NCBI RefSeq assembly: GCF_017874615.1 | Contig: NZ_JAGIKV010000001.1 | Coordinates: 1-64,000, forward strand | Direction of reading: 5' to 3' | DNA from: Paenibacillus xylanexedens | GTDB taxonomy: Bacteria; Bacillota; Bacilli; Paenibacillales; Paenibacillaceae | DNA: 64,000 nucleotides | Shown: in pieces, positions 34,574-44,400 of the stretch | Numbering within the stretch: position 1 is the first letter of the stretch | Layout: each line of letters starts with the position of its first letter | Notes under the pieces: generated by a model | Told to the model about the DNA's origin: nothing | The model's input: only the letters and a program-made list of their open reading frames with translations | The model's database searches: none | Program-made: the position numbers and the translations under genes

Positions 34574-37495
34574 TTAGTTTTTGATTAAATCCAGCGTTTC
34601 GTCAAACATTTGTTTCTGTTCCTCAATCTTGTTCTCATTACCGATCACGCAGCGCTGTTGCTGCTCAAGTATGGCCGATAAAAGCTCAGCAAAACCGATA
34701 ATGTCGCTTTCCTTCGTGTTTAACACTTCGTCACGTTCCTGTTGCAGATCCGCTTCAGTCACATTCGACAGATAACACTCCAGCGAGAATGCTCCTTCGC
34801 CATAAGGGGTTCTCGGCGTATCGAGATCCTGGATCGCACCAATGATATAACGCGTCATCTCCCGCTCGTCTGCCCGGAAATCGGTCAAATATTGCGGTAT
34901 CTCTTCATATACTTTGTACGTTTTATCCAGGTTCGGATCACGATACGATGCAACGTAGCTGTCTCCGTTCCGTCTGAAGCCTGACATACAACCATAAGCT
35001 CCGCCTTTGGCGCGGATATTGGTCCACAAGTAATCCAGAGACAGGATACCCTGCAAGACCCGTAGGGAACCGGTGTATTGATATCCTTTGTCGATATAAT
35101 TGCCTGTTTGCACCACGTACTGCACCTCTGAAGGAGAACGGAATCCTTCCTTATGAGTAGCCGGTGTGGACGTAAACTCTTCCTTGGCAACCTCATGTGT
35201 GAACAGCTTCGCTTTCAGATCGAATACCTGTTGCTCCAGTCCTTCATATCCCTGCTCATCCGCAGTATAACTAACAAGCAAGTTCTCCGGTCTGAAAATA
35301 TACCCCGTCAACTCTTGCAGACTGGAAGATAACTCTTCTTTTCTAGCCTCAAAGTTCGCCTGAAGATCCTCAAGCCACTGGTAAAAGGCAATGCCACTCA
35401 CAGCTTCTCTGAAATCCGCGACCGCTGAATGTTTGGACGAAGACCGGCCAATTCCCGCAGAGTGTCCGCTATTAATCAGATTACGTTGCAGATTACCTTT
35501 CATCTGAGAGATGATCTCATACAATCGCTTCGAATTATCGAATTGGGAAGTGAACACGATTTCTTTGATCATATCAAAGGCAAATCCAAGCTTGTCATAC
35601 AACACTTTTGCGTTGAACTCATAGGTAGCCTTGAATTCATTGTGCTTATGCGCGTTAGCATAAGATCCAATCCCGCTATGAATACCGCCTGAATGGATGT
35701 GGATTTCATTGGACAATTCATTAAACGAGTAGTTTTGAGTATCCACGTAACCCAGTACATTCTTGAGCAATCCTGCATACGGCAGGAGATGACGTGGCAC
35801 TTCTTTAATATCAAACAGCAGTCTCAGATAACCAATTCCGTTGGTGTACAGGTTATGATGGAGAATGGTTGTGCCGTCGACCTGGTTCACCGTTTGATGC
35901 AACGTAGAGGCTTTTGGTTCAATATCTTCAATCGATAACGTCGGAATGACCTGCTGTTGCTCTTTGGTTGAAGGTGTATTCTGATACTCGGCGAGTGCCT
36001 CCGTTTTCTGAATCAACGTCTGAACTTCTTCCTCGCTAAGACCGGCTTGAATGGTTTTCAGACGTTCTTTCAACGCTTCTTCTTTGCGTGAGTTCAGCCC
36101 CTTATCCGGGGTTAGCGCCACAAAGGAAGTATGTGTGTTTTGCAAAATATATTTCTCAATCAGTTGCTCGAAGTAACCTTCGTTCATTTTTGTCCGCAGT
36201 TCAGCAAATACGTCATTGGCTTCCAAATGAGTAAAAGGTGCTTCTTCATCGTACAACCAGCTTTGCAGGGAGGAGAATCCGTAAATCAGGCCTTTCGGCA
36301 TTCTGCCATAGTCCGCTTCTCTATGATTGAACTCATACGAGTTAATTCCAGCAAGCAGCGCCTTTGGATCAAAGCCTTCTTTTACCACACGCTCAAGCAC
36401 TTCTTTGACCGTTCCCAAGAAATCCTCTTTGCTCGCCAGATTGCTCTTCTTCAGTCCAACCGTGAACACAGGCTGATACAGGCTATCATCATACGAACCG
36501 TAGACGTCCTTGGCAATGCCCTTATCCAGCAACGCCTGCTTCAGTACCGCTCCCGGAGCGTTCAGCAGGGCGTATAACAAAATTTGGAACGAAATGTTCA
36601 GTTCCTTATCCAGACTTGTGCCAATTACCGCGTTATAGGTCAAGAAGCTGTTATCCACTTCCGATTCCGTACTTCCCGCAGAGTAAGTCTTAACTGTGTC
36701 TACCCGTTCTGCAAAGGCAGGTTGAAGTTGAATGGCCGAATCAATCTCGATTCGATCATATGCACTCAGATAGTTCTCATCCAGCCATTGCAGCTTCTCT
36801 TCCATATCCATATCGCCGTAGAGATAGATGTAACTGTTGGAAGGATGATAGTATCTCGTGTGGAAATCCAGCAGCCCCTGATACGTTAGATCCAGAATAG
36901 CTTCCGGGAATCCGCCAGACTCGGAGGAGTATGTGGTATCCGGGAAAAGGGAGTTCAGCACTTCTCTGCGCACCATTCGTTCCGGTGAAGAAAAGGCACC
37001 CTTCATCTCGTTATATACAACTCCGTTATAGGTTAACTCATCATCTGCAGAGGTCAGATTGTAATTCCAGCCTTCCTGCAAAAATATCTTTTCATTCTCA
37101 TAAATATTTGTATTCAATACCGCATCCAGGTAAATATCCATCAGGTTATGGAAGTCATGATCATTACGGCTTGCGATCGGGTAGATCGTCTTATCCGGAT
37201 ACGTCATGGCGTTAAGGAATGTATTCAATGAACCTTTCAGCAACTCAACAAAAGAATCCTTGGCCGGAAATTTCTTGGACCCACAGAGCACGGAGTGTTC
37301 GAGGATATGGGCTACCCCTGTATCATCTTCCGGAGGTGTGCGGAAACCGATACTGAATACTTTGTTGTCGTCCTGATTGGACAAAAGTACAATTTTGGCC
37401 CCGGATTTCTGGTGTTCAAGCAGATACGCATCCGATTTCAGTTCTTCGATTCTGCGCTCCTGTAACACCTTGTATGGCTTAAGCTGTTTCAACAT
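34574..37495 (-). CDS. M16C family zinc peptidase (presequence-protease type)
   Basis: 973 residues from ATG 37495. The inverted zinc motif HILEH is at residues 63-67, followed by the downstream glutamate region NEMKGAFSSPE. Four M16 half-barrel domains plus the M16C-associated linker account for the length, as in PreP/Cym1 and bacterial insulinase-family proteins. No signal peptide, so a cytoplasmic oligopeptide-degrading chamber is likely. Monocistronic. Confidence 0.9.
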   Translation of the reverse strand: MLKQLKPYKVLQERRIEELKSDAYLLEHQKSGAKIVLLSNQDDNKVFSIGFRTPPEDDTGVAHILEHSVLCGSKKFPAKDSFVELLKGSLNTFLNAMTYPDKTIYPIASRNDHDFHNLMDIYLDAVLNTNIYENEKIFLQEGWNYNLTSADDELTYNGVVYNEMKGAFSSPERMVRREVLNSLFPDTTYSSESGGFPEAILDLTYQGLLDFHTRYYHPSNSYIYLYGDMDMEEKLQWLDENYLSAYDRIEIDSAIQLQPAFAERVDTVKTYSAGSTESEVDNSFLTYNAVIGTSLDKELNISFQILLYALLNAPGAVLKQALLDKGIAKDVYGSYDDSLYQPVFTVGLKKSNLASKEDFLGTVKEVLERVVKEGFDPKALLAGINSYEFNHREADYGRMPKGLIYGFSSLQSWLYDEEAPFTHLEANDVFAELRTKMNEGYFEQLIEKYILQNTHTSFVALTPDKGLNSRKEEALKERLKTIQAGLSEEEVQTLIQKTEALAEYQNTPSTKEQQQVIPTLSIEDIEPKASTLHQTVNQVDGTTILHHNLYTNGIGYLRLLFDIKEVPRHLLPYAGLLKNVLGYVDTQNYSFNELSNEIHIHSGGIHSGIGSYANAHKHNEFKATYEFNAKVLYDKLGFAFDMIKEIVFTSQFDNSKRLYEIISQMKGNLQRNLINSGHSAGIGRSSSKHSAVADFREAVSGIAFYQWLEDLQANFEARKEELSSSLQELTGYIFRPENLLVSYTADEQGYEGLEQQVFDLKAKLFTHEVAKEEFTSTPATHKEGFRSPSEVQYVVQTGNYIDKGYQYTGSLRVLQGILSLDYLWTNIRAKGGAYGCMSGFRRNGDSYVASYRDPNLDKTYKVYEEIPQYLTDFRADEREMTRYIIGAIQDLDTPRTPYGEGAFSLECYLSNVTEADLQQERDEVLNTKESDIIGFAELLSAILEQQQRCVIGNENKIEEQKQMFDETLDLIKN

Positions 37496-37717
37496 AAACT
37501 TGAGTCCTCCGTCCATAAGATTGTTTTATTGGTTTTGTGACTCTATATCGTTCAGCAAGGTAAAGGTAATATATGCCTACAGATAGTATACACCATTGTT
37601 CTCTCTCTTCATAAAAGTCAGGTAAATGTCCCTTCTGATATGTATTATGCAGGGTTTATGTTTATGAGCTGCATGGTGATGTGGTCTGCAATGAAGTGAC
37701 ATTCATATTAAAGAACA

Positions 37718-37765
37718 CAAAAAAAGATCGCATGCAGCTTGGTTAACAAGCGTCATACGATCTTT
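37718..37765 (-). terminator. Intrinsic terminator of tRNA-Leu
   Basis: On the minus strand AAAGATCG..CGCTTG-TTAAC-CAAGC..CGATCTTT followed by TTTTG. Confidence 0.92.
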
Positions 37766-37775
37766 CTTTTTAAGA

Positions 37776-37861
37776 TGCCGAGGACCGGGATCGAACCGGT
37801 ACGGTAGTCACCTACCGCAGGATTTTAAGTCCTGTGCGTCTGCCAATTCCGCCACCCCGGC
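37776..37861 (-). tRNA. tRNA-Leu (anticodon TAA)
   Basis: 86 bases with a long variable arm. Acceptor GCCGGGG/CCTCGGC, anticodon loop CTTAAAA, T loop TTCGATC. CCA not encoded. Followed by its own terminator. Confidence 0.95.
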
Positions 37862-37939
37862 AGGATTATGTATTTCTTGGCGACAAGAAATATCTTACCA
37901 TGAACTAATTAACTTTGCAACACCTTTTATTAAAAATAA

Positions 37940-37983
37940 TAAAAAAATGAAACAGGCACTGCAAGCGTCAGCTCACAGTGCCT
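37940..37983 (-). terminator. Intrinsic terminator of the 38098 gene
   Basis: On the minus strand AGGCACTG...CAGTGCCT is followed by GTTTCATTTTTTTATT. Confidence 0.85.
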
Positions 37984-38097
37984 AGAAAGTCCGAGTTGCG
38001 GTCCCGGACTTCCGGTAAACCAATCTATATTAAGGGAGGTGTGAGATAAGAATACCTCCCCAACATTAAAGAAACCTAAAATCAGCCTTAAATTAAA

Positions 38098-38547
38098 CTA
38101 AAAAAGTAAAATAGGTCGAACACGAGCCGCTTCTTCCTCACTGCACTCCACGATAACCAAGATATGGTCCTTTAACAGCCAATCTTCGTAATACCGCGCA
38201 TCCTCCTCCGAGATCCCCGCTTCAGTCAGTGTAAGCACCAAATCATCGGTCTCACTCCCAATCTCATTACCAGCGAGTCTACGCACTGCATTTCCGATCG
38301 ACATCGTCTGATCCATTCGCTTCCCCAGACCAGCCAATATGCCTTTCAGAGCGCCAAAGGCACCATCTGTTCCGGCACCCTTCAAAGGTTTGGGCAGCCC
38401 CGTCTTTTCGCTCACCAGCTCCAGATTAAGCTGTTCCTTCGCCACCGCTCCTAAATATTTATCCTTAATCCCTTCCTCTTTGACCTTATTCAGCATAATT
38501 ATAGCCTCGTTCTCGGTACGGGCCAGCCCAATAATCAATTGTGTCAT
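38098..38547 (-). CDS. General stress protein 17M-like protein
   Basis: 149 residues. The N-terminal IIGLARTENEAIIMLNKVKEEGI and later TDDLVLTLTEAGISEEDARYYEDWLLKDHILVIVE follow the ferredoxin-like Gsp17M/YflT pattern, in which the protein senses or buffers general stress by an unknown means. A glycine-rich helix-breaking stretch (AFGALKGILAGLGK) lies between. Perfect AGGAGGGG site. Confidence 0.75.
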   Translation of the reverse strand: MTQLIIGLARTENEAIIMLNKVKEEGIKDKYLGAVAKEQLNLELVSEKTGLPKPLKGAGTDGAFGALKGILAGLGKRMDQTMSIGNAVRRLAGNEIGSETDDLVLTLTEAGISEEDARYYEDWLLKDHILVIVECSEEEAARVRPILLF

Positions 38548-38754
38548 TCCGTTCCCCTCCTTTTACCCTAATATAACCCCGTAATCCCCATTCAAAAACG
38601 GCTAATCCACAGCTAAGACAAATCACCTAGAAGAATGTTGATTTCTCTTCTGGAAATCTATACCTAGTTCTGATAGACTAGATAAAGAAGACAAATTAAC
38701 CATTGAAAACATTGACATATGGATTTAACATCTCATAATCAGGAGCAATGACTT

Positions 38755-38979
38755 ATGAAAAAAGAGGTAGAAATTGCCATCCGGCGCAAGCAACAGATCA
38801 TGGTTCGTAATACAAGCGGTCAGACGGTAACCGGATTTCCCGAGCGTACCGCTGATACATCCATTCTCTCCTTACGTACGGTTCACGGAAATCTGTGGAT
38901 ACCGTTTGATGAGGTTGAACATGTTACGCGTCTGTTAAGCATCCGTTCTCATCATTTAAGTGGAATGCAACTCGTATAG
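38755..38979 (+). CDS. Small hypothetical protein
   Basis: 74 residues, basic. The strand pattern (IAIRRKQQIMVRNTSGQTVTGFPERT, ILSLRTVHGNLWIPFDEVEHVTRLL) is that of a small Sm/WYL-like barrel, but no family is assigned. ATG after AGGAG at nine bases; terminator downstream. Confidence 0.65.
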   Translation: MKKEVEIAIRRKQQIMVRNTSGQTVTGFPERTADTSILSLRTVHGNLWIPFDEVEHVTRLLSIRSHHLSGMQLV

Positions 38980-39056
38980 CCGGCTCTATAATCCTTGAAA
39001 CTCCAGTTCCAGTATAGATACGTTAACTAGATCTATTTATGCCAGCACTTTATACC

Positions 39057-39090
39057 AAAAAACCAGACGCATGCACGTCTGGTTTTTCTC
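39057..39090. terminator. Bidirectional terminator
   Basis: AAAACCAGACG-CATGCA-CGTCTGGTTTT with T/A runs on both sides, between convergent genes 38755-38979 and 39174-39656. Confidence 0.88.
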
Positions 39091-39173
39091 TTCTACTTAT
39101 CCTGTACCATACTGCCACTGCCTCACAAAAAAGGCCTTACTATCCTTTTTTTCTGCCCAACCATATCCTGTTG

Positions 39174-39656
39174 TTACTTCACTACAAACTTCACTCGCGT
39201 TCCATCCGGATATGTACTTAACTGATTCCCTACCCATGAACCTGCACCACGATTATCTTTCGGGGTAATGTACTGGATATCTGCACCTGTTCCTCCCTCA
39301 GCACACATCGCCATGGGCCACTCGTCACGATCCTTACCTTTTTTGACTGGAACACCCTTAAGTGATAAATCCCGATTGCCTTCCGCTCCATTACGATCAA
39401 TGGTGCATACATCCGAATGCCCTGCCTTGATAGCTGCTTTAATATGTTTGGCTGTTTCGGGATAACGCTCTGAAGGGAACGTAATGGTATGGTCTACACT
39501 ATTATTAGTCCCACCGAATGGATTAGGTATCTCCTCCGGCCATTCTCCCCCAGCCCAGGCATAGAGGGCTACCAGCAGCATCGCTACCAGCGTCAGAACC
39601 TGCTTTTTAAAGCCTTGCTTGCCTTTGCGTTTTCTTCTTGTGCGTCTCTTACTCAT
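39174..39656 (-). CDS. NucA/NucB-type deoxyribonuclease domain protein
   Basis: 160 residues. A very basic N terminus ([13 protein letters not shown]) precedes a membrane anchor or signal segment ([17 protein letters not shown]). The exported domain contains [27 protein letters not shown] and the catalytic-type [15 protein letters not shown], as in NucA/NucB of B. subtilis. Those are sporulation- or competence-linked extracellular DNases. ATG 39656 follows GGGGGAG. Confidence 0.88.
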   Translation of the reverse strand: MSKRRTRRKRKGKQGFKKQVLTLVAMLLVALYAWAGGEWPEEIPNPFGGTNNSVDHTITFPSERYPETAKHIKAAIKAGHSDVCTIDRNGAEGNRDLSLKGVPVKKGKDRDEWPMAMCAEGGTGADIQYITPKDNRGAGSWVGNQLSTYPDGTRVKFVVK

Positions 39657-39717
39657 GCTGTGTCTCCCCCATTCAACACTTGCATTATAACAGAACGCCC
39701 GTTCGTAAAACAATCCA

Positions 39718-39752
39718 ATAAAATAAAAAAAACAGCCGAGACCGCCGGCTGT
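39718..39752 (-). terminator. Intrinsic terminator of the LOV kinase gene
   Basis: On the minus strand ACAGCCGGCGGTCTCGGCTGT is followed by TTTTTTTATTT. Confidence 0.9.
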
Positions 39753-39765
39753 CCTGCTTGATTGA

Positions 39766-40914
39766 TTATCCTACATTGGGAATGGCCTGTTGGCGCAGCA
39801 AGGGCAGTGTCACCTCAAACTGTGTACCTTTCCCTTCTGTACTCTCCACCGAAATCTGACCATTCATCAGTTCCAGCAGTTCTTTGCAGATGGTCAGCCC
39901 AAGCCCGCTTCCGCCAAATCGGCGCGCATGGGAGATGTCGGTCTGGGTAAATGCATCAAACAATTGTTCGATCTGATGCTGAGGAATGCCAATTCCCGTA
40001 TCACGCACAGAGAATACCAATACAACGGTATCCATCAGTTGTTGCCTCACATCCACCTGTAATTGCACTTCACCTTGTTCTGTGAACTTAATTGCATTAC
40101 TCAGCAAATTATCCAGTACCTGCCGAAGTCTTAGCGGATCACCGATAAGCACATCAGGAACATTCAGATCAGCATGACAGAGCAGACGAATTTGTTTATT
40201 CCGTGCCGCAGGCTCATGTGTCTTCACAATTTGTTGGATCAGCTTCAACGGCTGAAATTCAATGTTTTCGACATCCATTTTGCCTCTGCCCAGTTTCGCC
40301 ATATCCAGGCTATTGTTAACGATGTTCAGCAGTGCCTCACTCGATTGACGTGCAAGCTCCAGATATTCTTTCTGCTCATCCGTAGTTTCACCCATACTGG
40401 CAAGTTCGATCATGCCCATAATGCCGTTAAGCGGGGTACGAAGCTCATGATTCAGCTTTCCGATGAATTCCAATTGCCCTCTGCTATTCATCTCAGCCAT
40501 GGAAGTTGCAAACTTCAACTGCTGTTCGGCATACTTCCGTTCAGAAATATCGTATTGAATGCCTACAAAATATAAACACTCTCCGGATTCATTAAAGATC
40601 GGATCAATATTCAGTTCGTTCCAGAACTTCTGACCACTTTTTGTATAATTTAAGATATCAATCTTAATGGACTGTTGTTTCTTTAATGCATCACGAATCT
40701 GCATTACCGTTTCCGGGTCTGTATCCTGCCCTTGCAAAAATCGGCAATTGTGTCCGACAGACTCTTCATACGTGTATCCTGTCAGTTGGGTAAAGTGTTC
40801 GTTTACATACATGAGCGGAAGCTCAGGCAAGGTAGCATCGACCACCGTCACGGAGGATTTCACTTTCGAGATGATAAATTCCCATTGTAATGAGAGTTGA
40901 TTATGTTGGCTCAT
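39766..40914 (-). CDS. LOV-domain histidine kinase (blue-light sensor type)
   Basis: 382 residues. The PAS/LOV domain (about 10-125) has the flavin signature GHNCRFLQ with the photoactive cysteine at residue 57. It is followed by a PAC segment with [18 protein letters not shown]. The HisKA helix [18 protein letters not shown] carries the phospho-accepting His156. HATPase motifs: NAIKFT (N box), DTGIGIP (G1) and GGSGLGL (G2). No membrane segment. No response regulator gene is next to it, so it is an orphan kinase. ATG 40914 has AAGGAGG upstream. Confidence 0.9.
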   Translation of the reverse strand: MSQHNQLSLQWEFIISKVKSSVTVVDATLPELPLMYVNEHFTQLTGYTYEESVGHNCRFLQGQDTDPETVMQIRDALKKQQSIKIDILNYTKSGQKFWNELNIDPIFNESGECLYFVGIQYDISERKYAEQQLKFATSMAEMNSRGQLEFIGKLNHELRTPLNGIMGMIELASMGETTDEQKEYLELARQSSEALLNIVNNSLDMAKLGRGKMDVENIEFQPLKLIQQIVKTHEPAARNKQIRLLCHADLNVPDVLIGDPLRLRQVLDNLLSNAIKFTEQGEVQLQVDVRQQLMDTVVLVFSVRDTGIGIPQHQIEQLFDAFTQTDISHARRFGGSGLGLTICKELLELMNGQISVESTEGKGTQFEVTLPLLRQQAIPNVG

Positions 40915-41120
40915 GCCTTCCTCCTTCATCTCACACACATTAATGTTTATATATTCTGCAATCGTACATTATAAGGAGAGAAAACTAACCAGTCGGAATG
41001 TGTTGATATTAAATCAATATATTTTAATTGTAACATAGTTATTCAAGTCATGTGGTTTATGGGTAATAGTTGATAACTAACATTCCACAATAACCTAACT
41101 ACTCACCAGGAGGAACATAC

Positions 41121-41189
41121 ATGAAATTTCTGTTAATTATCATCATTATTATTTTGATTGTAGTCTTTTTTACCAGACGCAAACGTTAA
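41121..41189 (+). CDS. 22-residue membrane peptide
   Basis: MKFLLIIIIIILIVV followed by FFTRRKR: one membrane helix with a basic tail. A perfect AGGAGG is placed eight bases before the ATG. The next small gene starts 38 bases later, so the two may be co-transcribed. Confidence 0.6.
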   Translation: MKFLLIIIIIILIVVFFTRRKR

Positions 41190-41227
41190 AATAAGATCCG
41201 TTATGTAAGTGAGAAAGGAAGATGGGT

Positions 41228-41416
41228 ATGAGAACCCTCTTTTTTATATTCATGGTACTCTGTATCATCAATCTCTGTTTCCCAAAATTCGGCTGGTATC
41301 TGCGCTATGGCTGGATTTCCCGGGGCGAAGCCGAACCCAGCAGGCCTTATATGACTATGGTCAGAACGACCAGCCTGCTGATGTTGCTTATCGCCTTCAC
41401 ACTTGCTATGGCATGA
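41228..41416 (+). CDS. Two-segment small membrane protein (DUF6199-like)
   Basis: 62 residues. Two hydrophobic segments flank FGWYLRYGWISRGEAEPSRPYMTMVR, a pattern I associate with DUF6199-type small proteins. AAGGAAG precedes the second ATG of the frame (41228). Function unknown. Confidence 0.68.
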   Translation: MRTLFFIFMVLCIINLCFPKFGWYLRYGWISRGEAEPSRPYMTMVRTTSLLMLLIAFTLAMA

Positions 41417-41436
41417 ATTATAAGCATTAGAAGATG

Positions 41437-41461
41437 ACTGCCCTGTTGGGCAGTTTTTTTG
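41437..41461 (+). terminator. Intrinsic terminator
   Basis: ACTGCCC-TGTT-GGGCAGT then seven T residues. Confidence 0.93.
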
Positions 41462-41556
41462 TGGTGAAATGACGGGAAAATGATAACTTTGTTTGTGGTG
41501 CAATGATGACAATGCCCGTAATATAGATATATCGTTTCGGAAAGGACATCATTGGC

Positions 41557-42780
41557 ATGAACATCGCATTTTATCCGTACTGGGCCGCCAAGACGCTGCT
41601 CTCGCTTATTAATGTCATATATATTATGGTCATTACTACATTTATATACGGTCTCACTGGATCGGTACTCTCTGCTGCAATGTTTCCACTGATTCAGATC
41701 ATTACACGCATAATAGCAGGTTTCACTTTGCCATTACTTGTGAACCGTTTCCCATTCTCCAGACTATTGATCAGCATTTCCATAGCCAAAACATTAATCA
41801 TGACCTGTATAGCCATTTCGTTGAATCAATTAACTTCACAACTGCCGCTTCTATTGCTCGGAGTGGTCATACTATCCTTCTTGGACGGATGGGAAACTCC
41901 GTTACTGAAGACTTTAACGCCACGATTGGTTCAAGGTGAAGACCTTATAAAAGCAAATAGCCTGCTATCTTTCTCCAATCAGACTGTAACCATTGTCGGT
42001 TACGCCATGACGGGATTCGCCGTGATGAACTGGGGGGCGTCACAGACCTTCTGGGCAGCTACAAGCCTGTCCTGGGCCGTTCTGATCTTCATGATTGCCA
42101 TGGGCTCGCTCACACGGAATGTAGAACAACCCCAGAAATCTGCTGTATCGCGGAATGTATTAAGGGAAGGTTGGAGTATTCTTTGGAAGAATCCAACCTT
42201 ACGACTGATTACGCTTATGGACATTGCCCAGGCTCTTGCGGGTTCCATCTGGATCGGAGCTGTTACGCTAGCCTTTGCAAAAGAAGCTCTGGGACGAGGA
42301 GAAGGTTGGTGGGGACTCATGAACTCGAGTTACGCTGCTGGAACCATGCTTGGAGGTATTCTGGCTCTTGCACTGGCCAAACGTATTCAGAAGCATCTAA
42401 TCGCTAGCATAACCATGGGTTCTCTTCTCTTCAGCCTGCTGACCGTCGTTTATGGTCTAAACAACCTGCCATGGCTCGCTCTGGTGTTATGCATACTCAT
42501 GGGTCCAGTTCATCAGATTCGTGATGTGGCTCAGCAGACAGCGCTTCAGAGCAGTTTACCTGTCGAATCCCTAACCAAGGTATACGCCACCCATGGCGTC
42601 CTGATATCCACGGTTATGGGTGTATCCATAGTCATCTTTGGTCTAGTCGCAGATCAACTAGGCGTTCGGTGGGTATACCTTATCGGTGGAGCCTTGTTTA
42701 TTGTGTCTGCGATATGCTCATTATCGTTGAGCAGGGTTCACAGGAACCAGCCCATTACTAAACATACGAAAAATATGTAA
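41557..42780 (+). CDS. MFS transporter
   Basis: 407 residues with about twelve hydrophobic segments. The first half carries the MFS-like RFPFSRLLISISIAKTLIMT, and a central polar loop (RNVEQPQKSAVSRNVLREG) separates the halves. It resembles the MFS_3/enterobactin-exporter-like group; the substrate is unknown. Monocistronic, convergent with a DUF1904 gene. Confidence 0.85.
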   Translation: MNIAFYPYWAAKTLLSLINVIYIMVITTFIYGLTGSVLSAAMFPLIQIITRIIAGFTLPLLVNRFPFSRLLISISIAKTLIMTCIAISLNQLTSQLPLLLLGVVILSFLDGWETPLLKTLTPRLVQGEDLIKANSLLSFSNQTVTIVGYAMTGFAVMNWGASQTFWAATSLSWAVLIFMIAMGSLTRNVEQPQKSAVSRNVLREGWSILWKNPTLRLITLMDIAQALAGSIWIGAVTLAFAKEALGRGEGWWGLMNSSYAAGTMLGGILALALAKRIQKHLIASITMGSLLFSLLTVVYGLNNLPWLALVLCILMGPVHQIRDVAQQTALQSSLPVESLTKVYATHGVLISTVMGVSIVIFGLVADQLGVRWVYLIGGALFIVSAICSLSLSRVHRNQPITKHTKNM

Positions 42781-42787
42781 ATGAAAA

Positions 42788-42813
42788 GAGACGAGCAATA
42801 TTCTGCTCGTCCC
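42788..42813. terminator. Bidirectional terminator
   Basis: AGAGACGAGCA-ATATTC-TGCTCGTCCCT hairpin between convergent genes; T-rich tail mainly on the minus strand. Confidence 0.72.
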
Positions 42814-42821
42814 TCACAATC

Positions 42822-43151
42822 TCAATCCAATCGATAATCTGTCAGCGGCTTGCCTTTTTTATAATACAAAGTAGGTGACAATATATTGAAGAAAATATGC
42901 ACATCCGGCATGTATGCTTCTTCCAAAATAGCTTGCACCGACGATGCAATCCGATTATGAATCTCCTGGTCACGTTGAAACATCAAAATCTCTATAGAAG
43001 CCGGAGAAGGTGTTAGCGCTTGTACATCATGACGCTCTGCCTTCATTCTCTCCCTTGGAATATGAGTAATTAGGGCCATCTGCTCTGTAATTTGAGGTAC
43101 AACTTCCTCTAGCTGAGGACCTGTGAATCCTTTAAAGCGAATAAACGGCAT
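42822..43151 (-). CDS. DUF1904 family protein (tautomerase-like)
   Basis: 109 residues. MPFIRFKGFTGPQLEEVVPQITEQM with an N-terminal proline, then IEILMFQRDQEIHNRIASSVQ and VHIFFNILSPTLYYKKGKPL. DUF1904 has a tautomerase-like fold; the function is unknown. ATG 43151 follows GAAGGGA; upstream frame lacks a site. Confidence 0.8.
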   Translation of the reverse strand: MPFIRFKGFTGPQLEEVVPQITEQMALITHIPRERMKAERHDVQALTPSPASIEILMFQRDQEIHNRIASSVQAILEEAYMPDVHIFFNILSPTLYYKKGKPLTDYRLD

Positions 43152-43249
43152 TGCTATCCCTTCAATCTCTGTTAATAGTCTCTTATGTGATTTTAAGCAC
43201 ATTGTTTTCAGTTGTCAAATGTCATGGATGGCATATGTTGCTTCTTATA

Positions 43250-43284
43250 AATAGGAAAAGCCCCGCTGAAGTCTCAGCGGAGCT
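43250..43284 (-). terminator. Intrinsic terminator of the second YjcZ-like gene
   Basis: On the minus strand AGCTCCGCTGA-GACT-TCAGCGGGGCT then TTTCCTATTT. Confidence 0.85.
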
Positions 43285-43310
43285 ACTGTTTGTACGTTTC
43301 TACACGTGAC

Positions 43311-43433
43311 TTACAGCCAGAAAGATTTTGTGATGATCACGAGCAGGATGAAAAGCACGAGAATTGCACTTGTGGAAGTCCATCCGCCGCCGAATCCACC
43401 AACATTGCCACAACCGTATCCAACTTGACTCAT
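43311..43433 (-). CDS. YjcZ-like sporulation mini-protein
   Basis: 40 residues: Gly-rich GYGCGNVGGFGGGW, then the membrane segment TSAILVLFILLVIITKSFWL. Same family as the 29635-29763 gene, here with a cysteine. AAAGGAGG precedes the ATG. Confidence 0.85.
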   Translation of the reverse strand: MSQVGYGCGNVGGFGGGWTSTSAILVLFILLVIITKSFWL

Positions 43434-43549
43434 TTGATTGGCCTCCTTTGAATTTCAAGGTATGCCATAACATATGCGTATTTCGCGCAAGTGACAGGGC
43501 GAATCGGCAAGTTCATCAGCCCATTCATCTGGGATTCATACCCGTTAAT

Positions 43550-44224
43550 TTAACCGGATGGGGCTATGGAAATTTTCAGTTGTTTTTCTTGTGACTCCTG
43601 AGGTGAAGGGTCTGTATTTCCTCTGTCCAGAAGGATTGTACGAGTACGTGTATCACTTCGGGATGCCAGAACAACCTCTCCATCAGGTGTTATGCAATAG
43701 GCGATTGGAATGGAGATCTCGCTATCACGGTACGAACCATCCGCATGGCTTGTCCCCATGACAATACATTGATGCTTCAAGGCGATCTGCCGAGCCTCTT
43801 CGACCCACTCACTGTACTGCTCTTCACTGAACATGCCCACACCAATGGAATGCATCACAATGTCCACATTTTCTATATTCTCGTTGCGAAATCCTTGCAG
43901 GACCAGCTCATCACACAACAAAGTGCTTATTACCAAACCCTGTTCCTCAACCGTCTCAGCAGGTGTATATTTAGCTTTCTCCAATACAATCTCTCCAGCC
44001 TTACTGATGATAATCGATCGGTCCTTTGGACGTTCGTGCAACCTGCGATGACCTGATACAATCATGGTCCCATATTCAGCCGCCAACCTGCAAGCTTCCT
44101 CAACATTCTGGTTCAGATAACCTTCAGGAAAAAACAATATATCCGCATCAGGATGTTGCTTGAGTTCGGCTTCAAGCTGCAACAAATCCTGTTCGAGCCT
44201 CGGTTGTCCGATGATAATTTTCAT
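43550..44224 (-). CDS. Carbon-nitrogen hydrolase (nitrilase superfamily) protein
   Basis: 224 residues, somewhat short. The catalytic triad is visible: Glu in FFPEGYL, Lys in LEKAKYTP, Cys in TLLCDEL. The family hydrolyses amide or nitrile bonds; the substrate is unknown. Start ATG 44224 follows GGGGGA. Confidence 0.83.
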   Translation of the reverse strand: MKIIIGQPRLEQDLLQLEAELKQHPDADILFFPEGYLNQNVEEACRLAAEYGTMIVSGHRRLHERPKDRSIIISKAGEIVLEKAKYTPAETVEEQGLVISTLLCDELVLQGFRNENIENVDIVMHSIGVGMFSEEQYSEWVEEARQIALKHQCIVMGTSHADGSYRDSEISIPIAYCITPDGEVVLASRSDTRTRTILLDRGNTDPSPQESQEKQLKISIAPSG

Positions 44225-44241
44225 CTGGCATCCCCCATTCA

Positions 44242-44286
44242 TAAATAAAAGCCGGTTCATACCTGAATAAGGTACGAAACCGGCTT
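44242..44286 (-). terminator. Intrinsic terminator of the 55-residue gene
   Basis: On the minus strand AAGCCGGTT..TACCT-TATT-CAGGTA..AACCGGCTT then TTATTTAT. Confidence 0.82.
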
Positions 44287-44400
44287 AAAGGTTGTACTGA
44301 CAGAACAGAACTCCTGCTCACCGTACTTCGCTTCAAGAGTAATTGGTTCTCATGTTATTGCTCGGTGAAACAATTACCTTTACAGTTGAATGATATGTAG

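Noticed and set aside
37984..38097. Hairpin GGGAGGTG...ACCTCCC near 38034-38060
   Set aside because: It has no T-run and no coding frame; likely a chance or weak message structure after the 38098 gene.
41222..41227. Earlier ATG for the 62-residue membrane protein
   Set aside because: It abuts the AAGGAAG site; the second ATG at 41228 has correct spacing.
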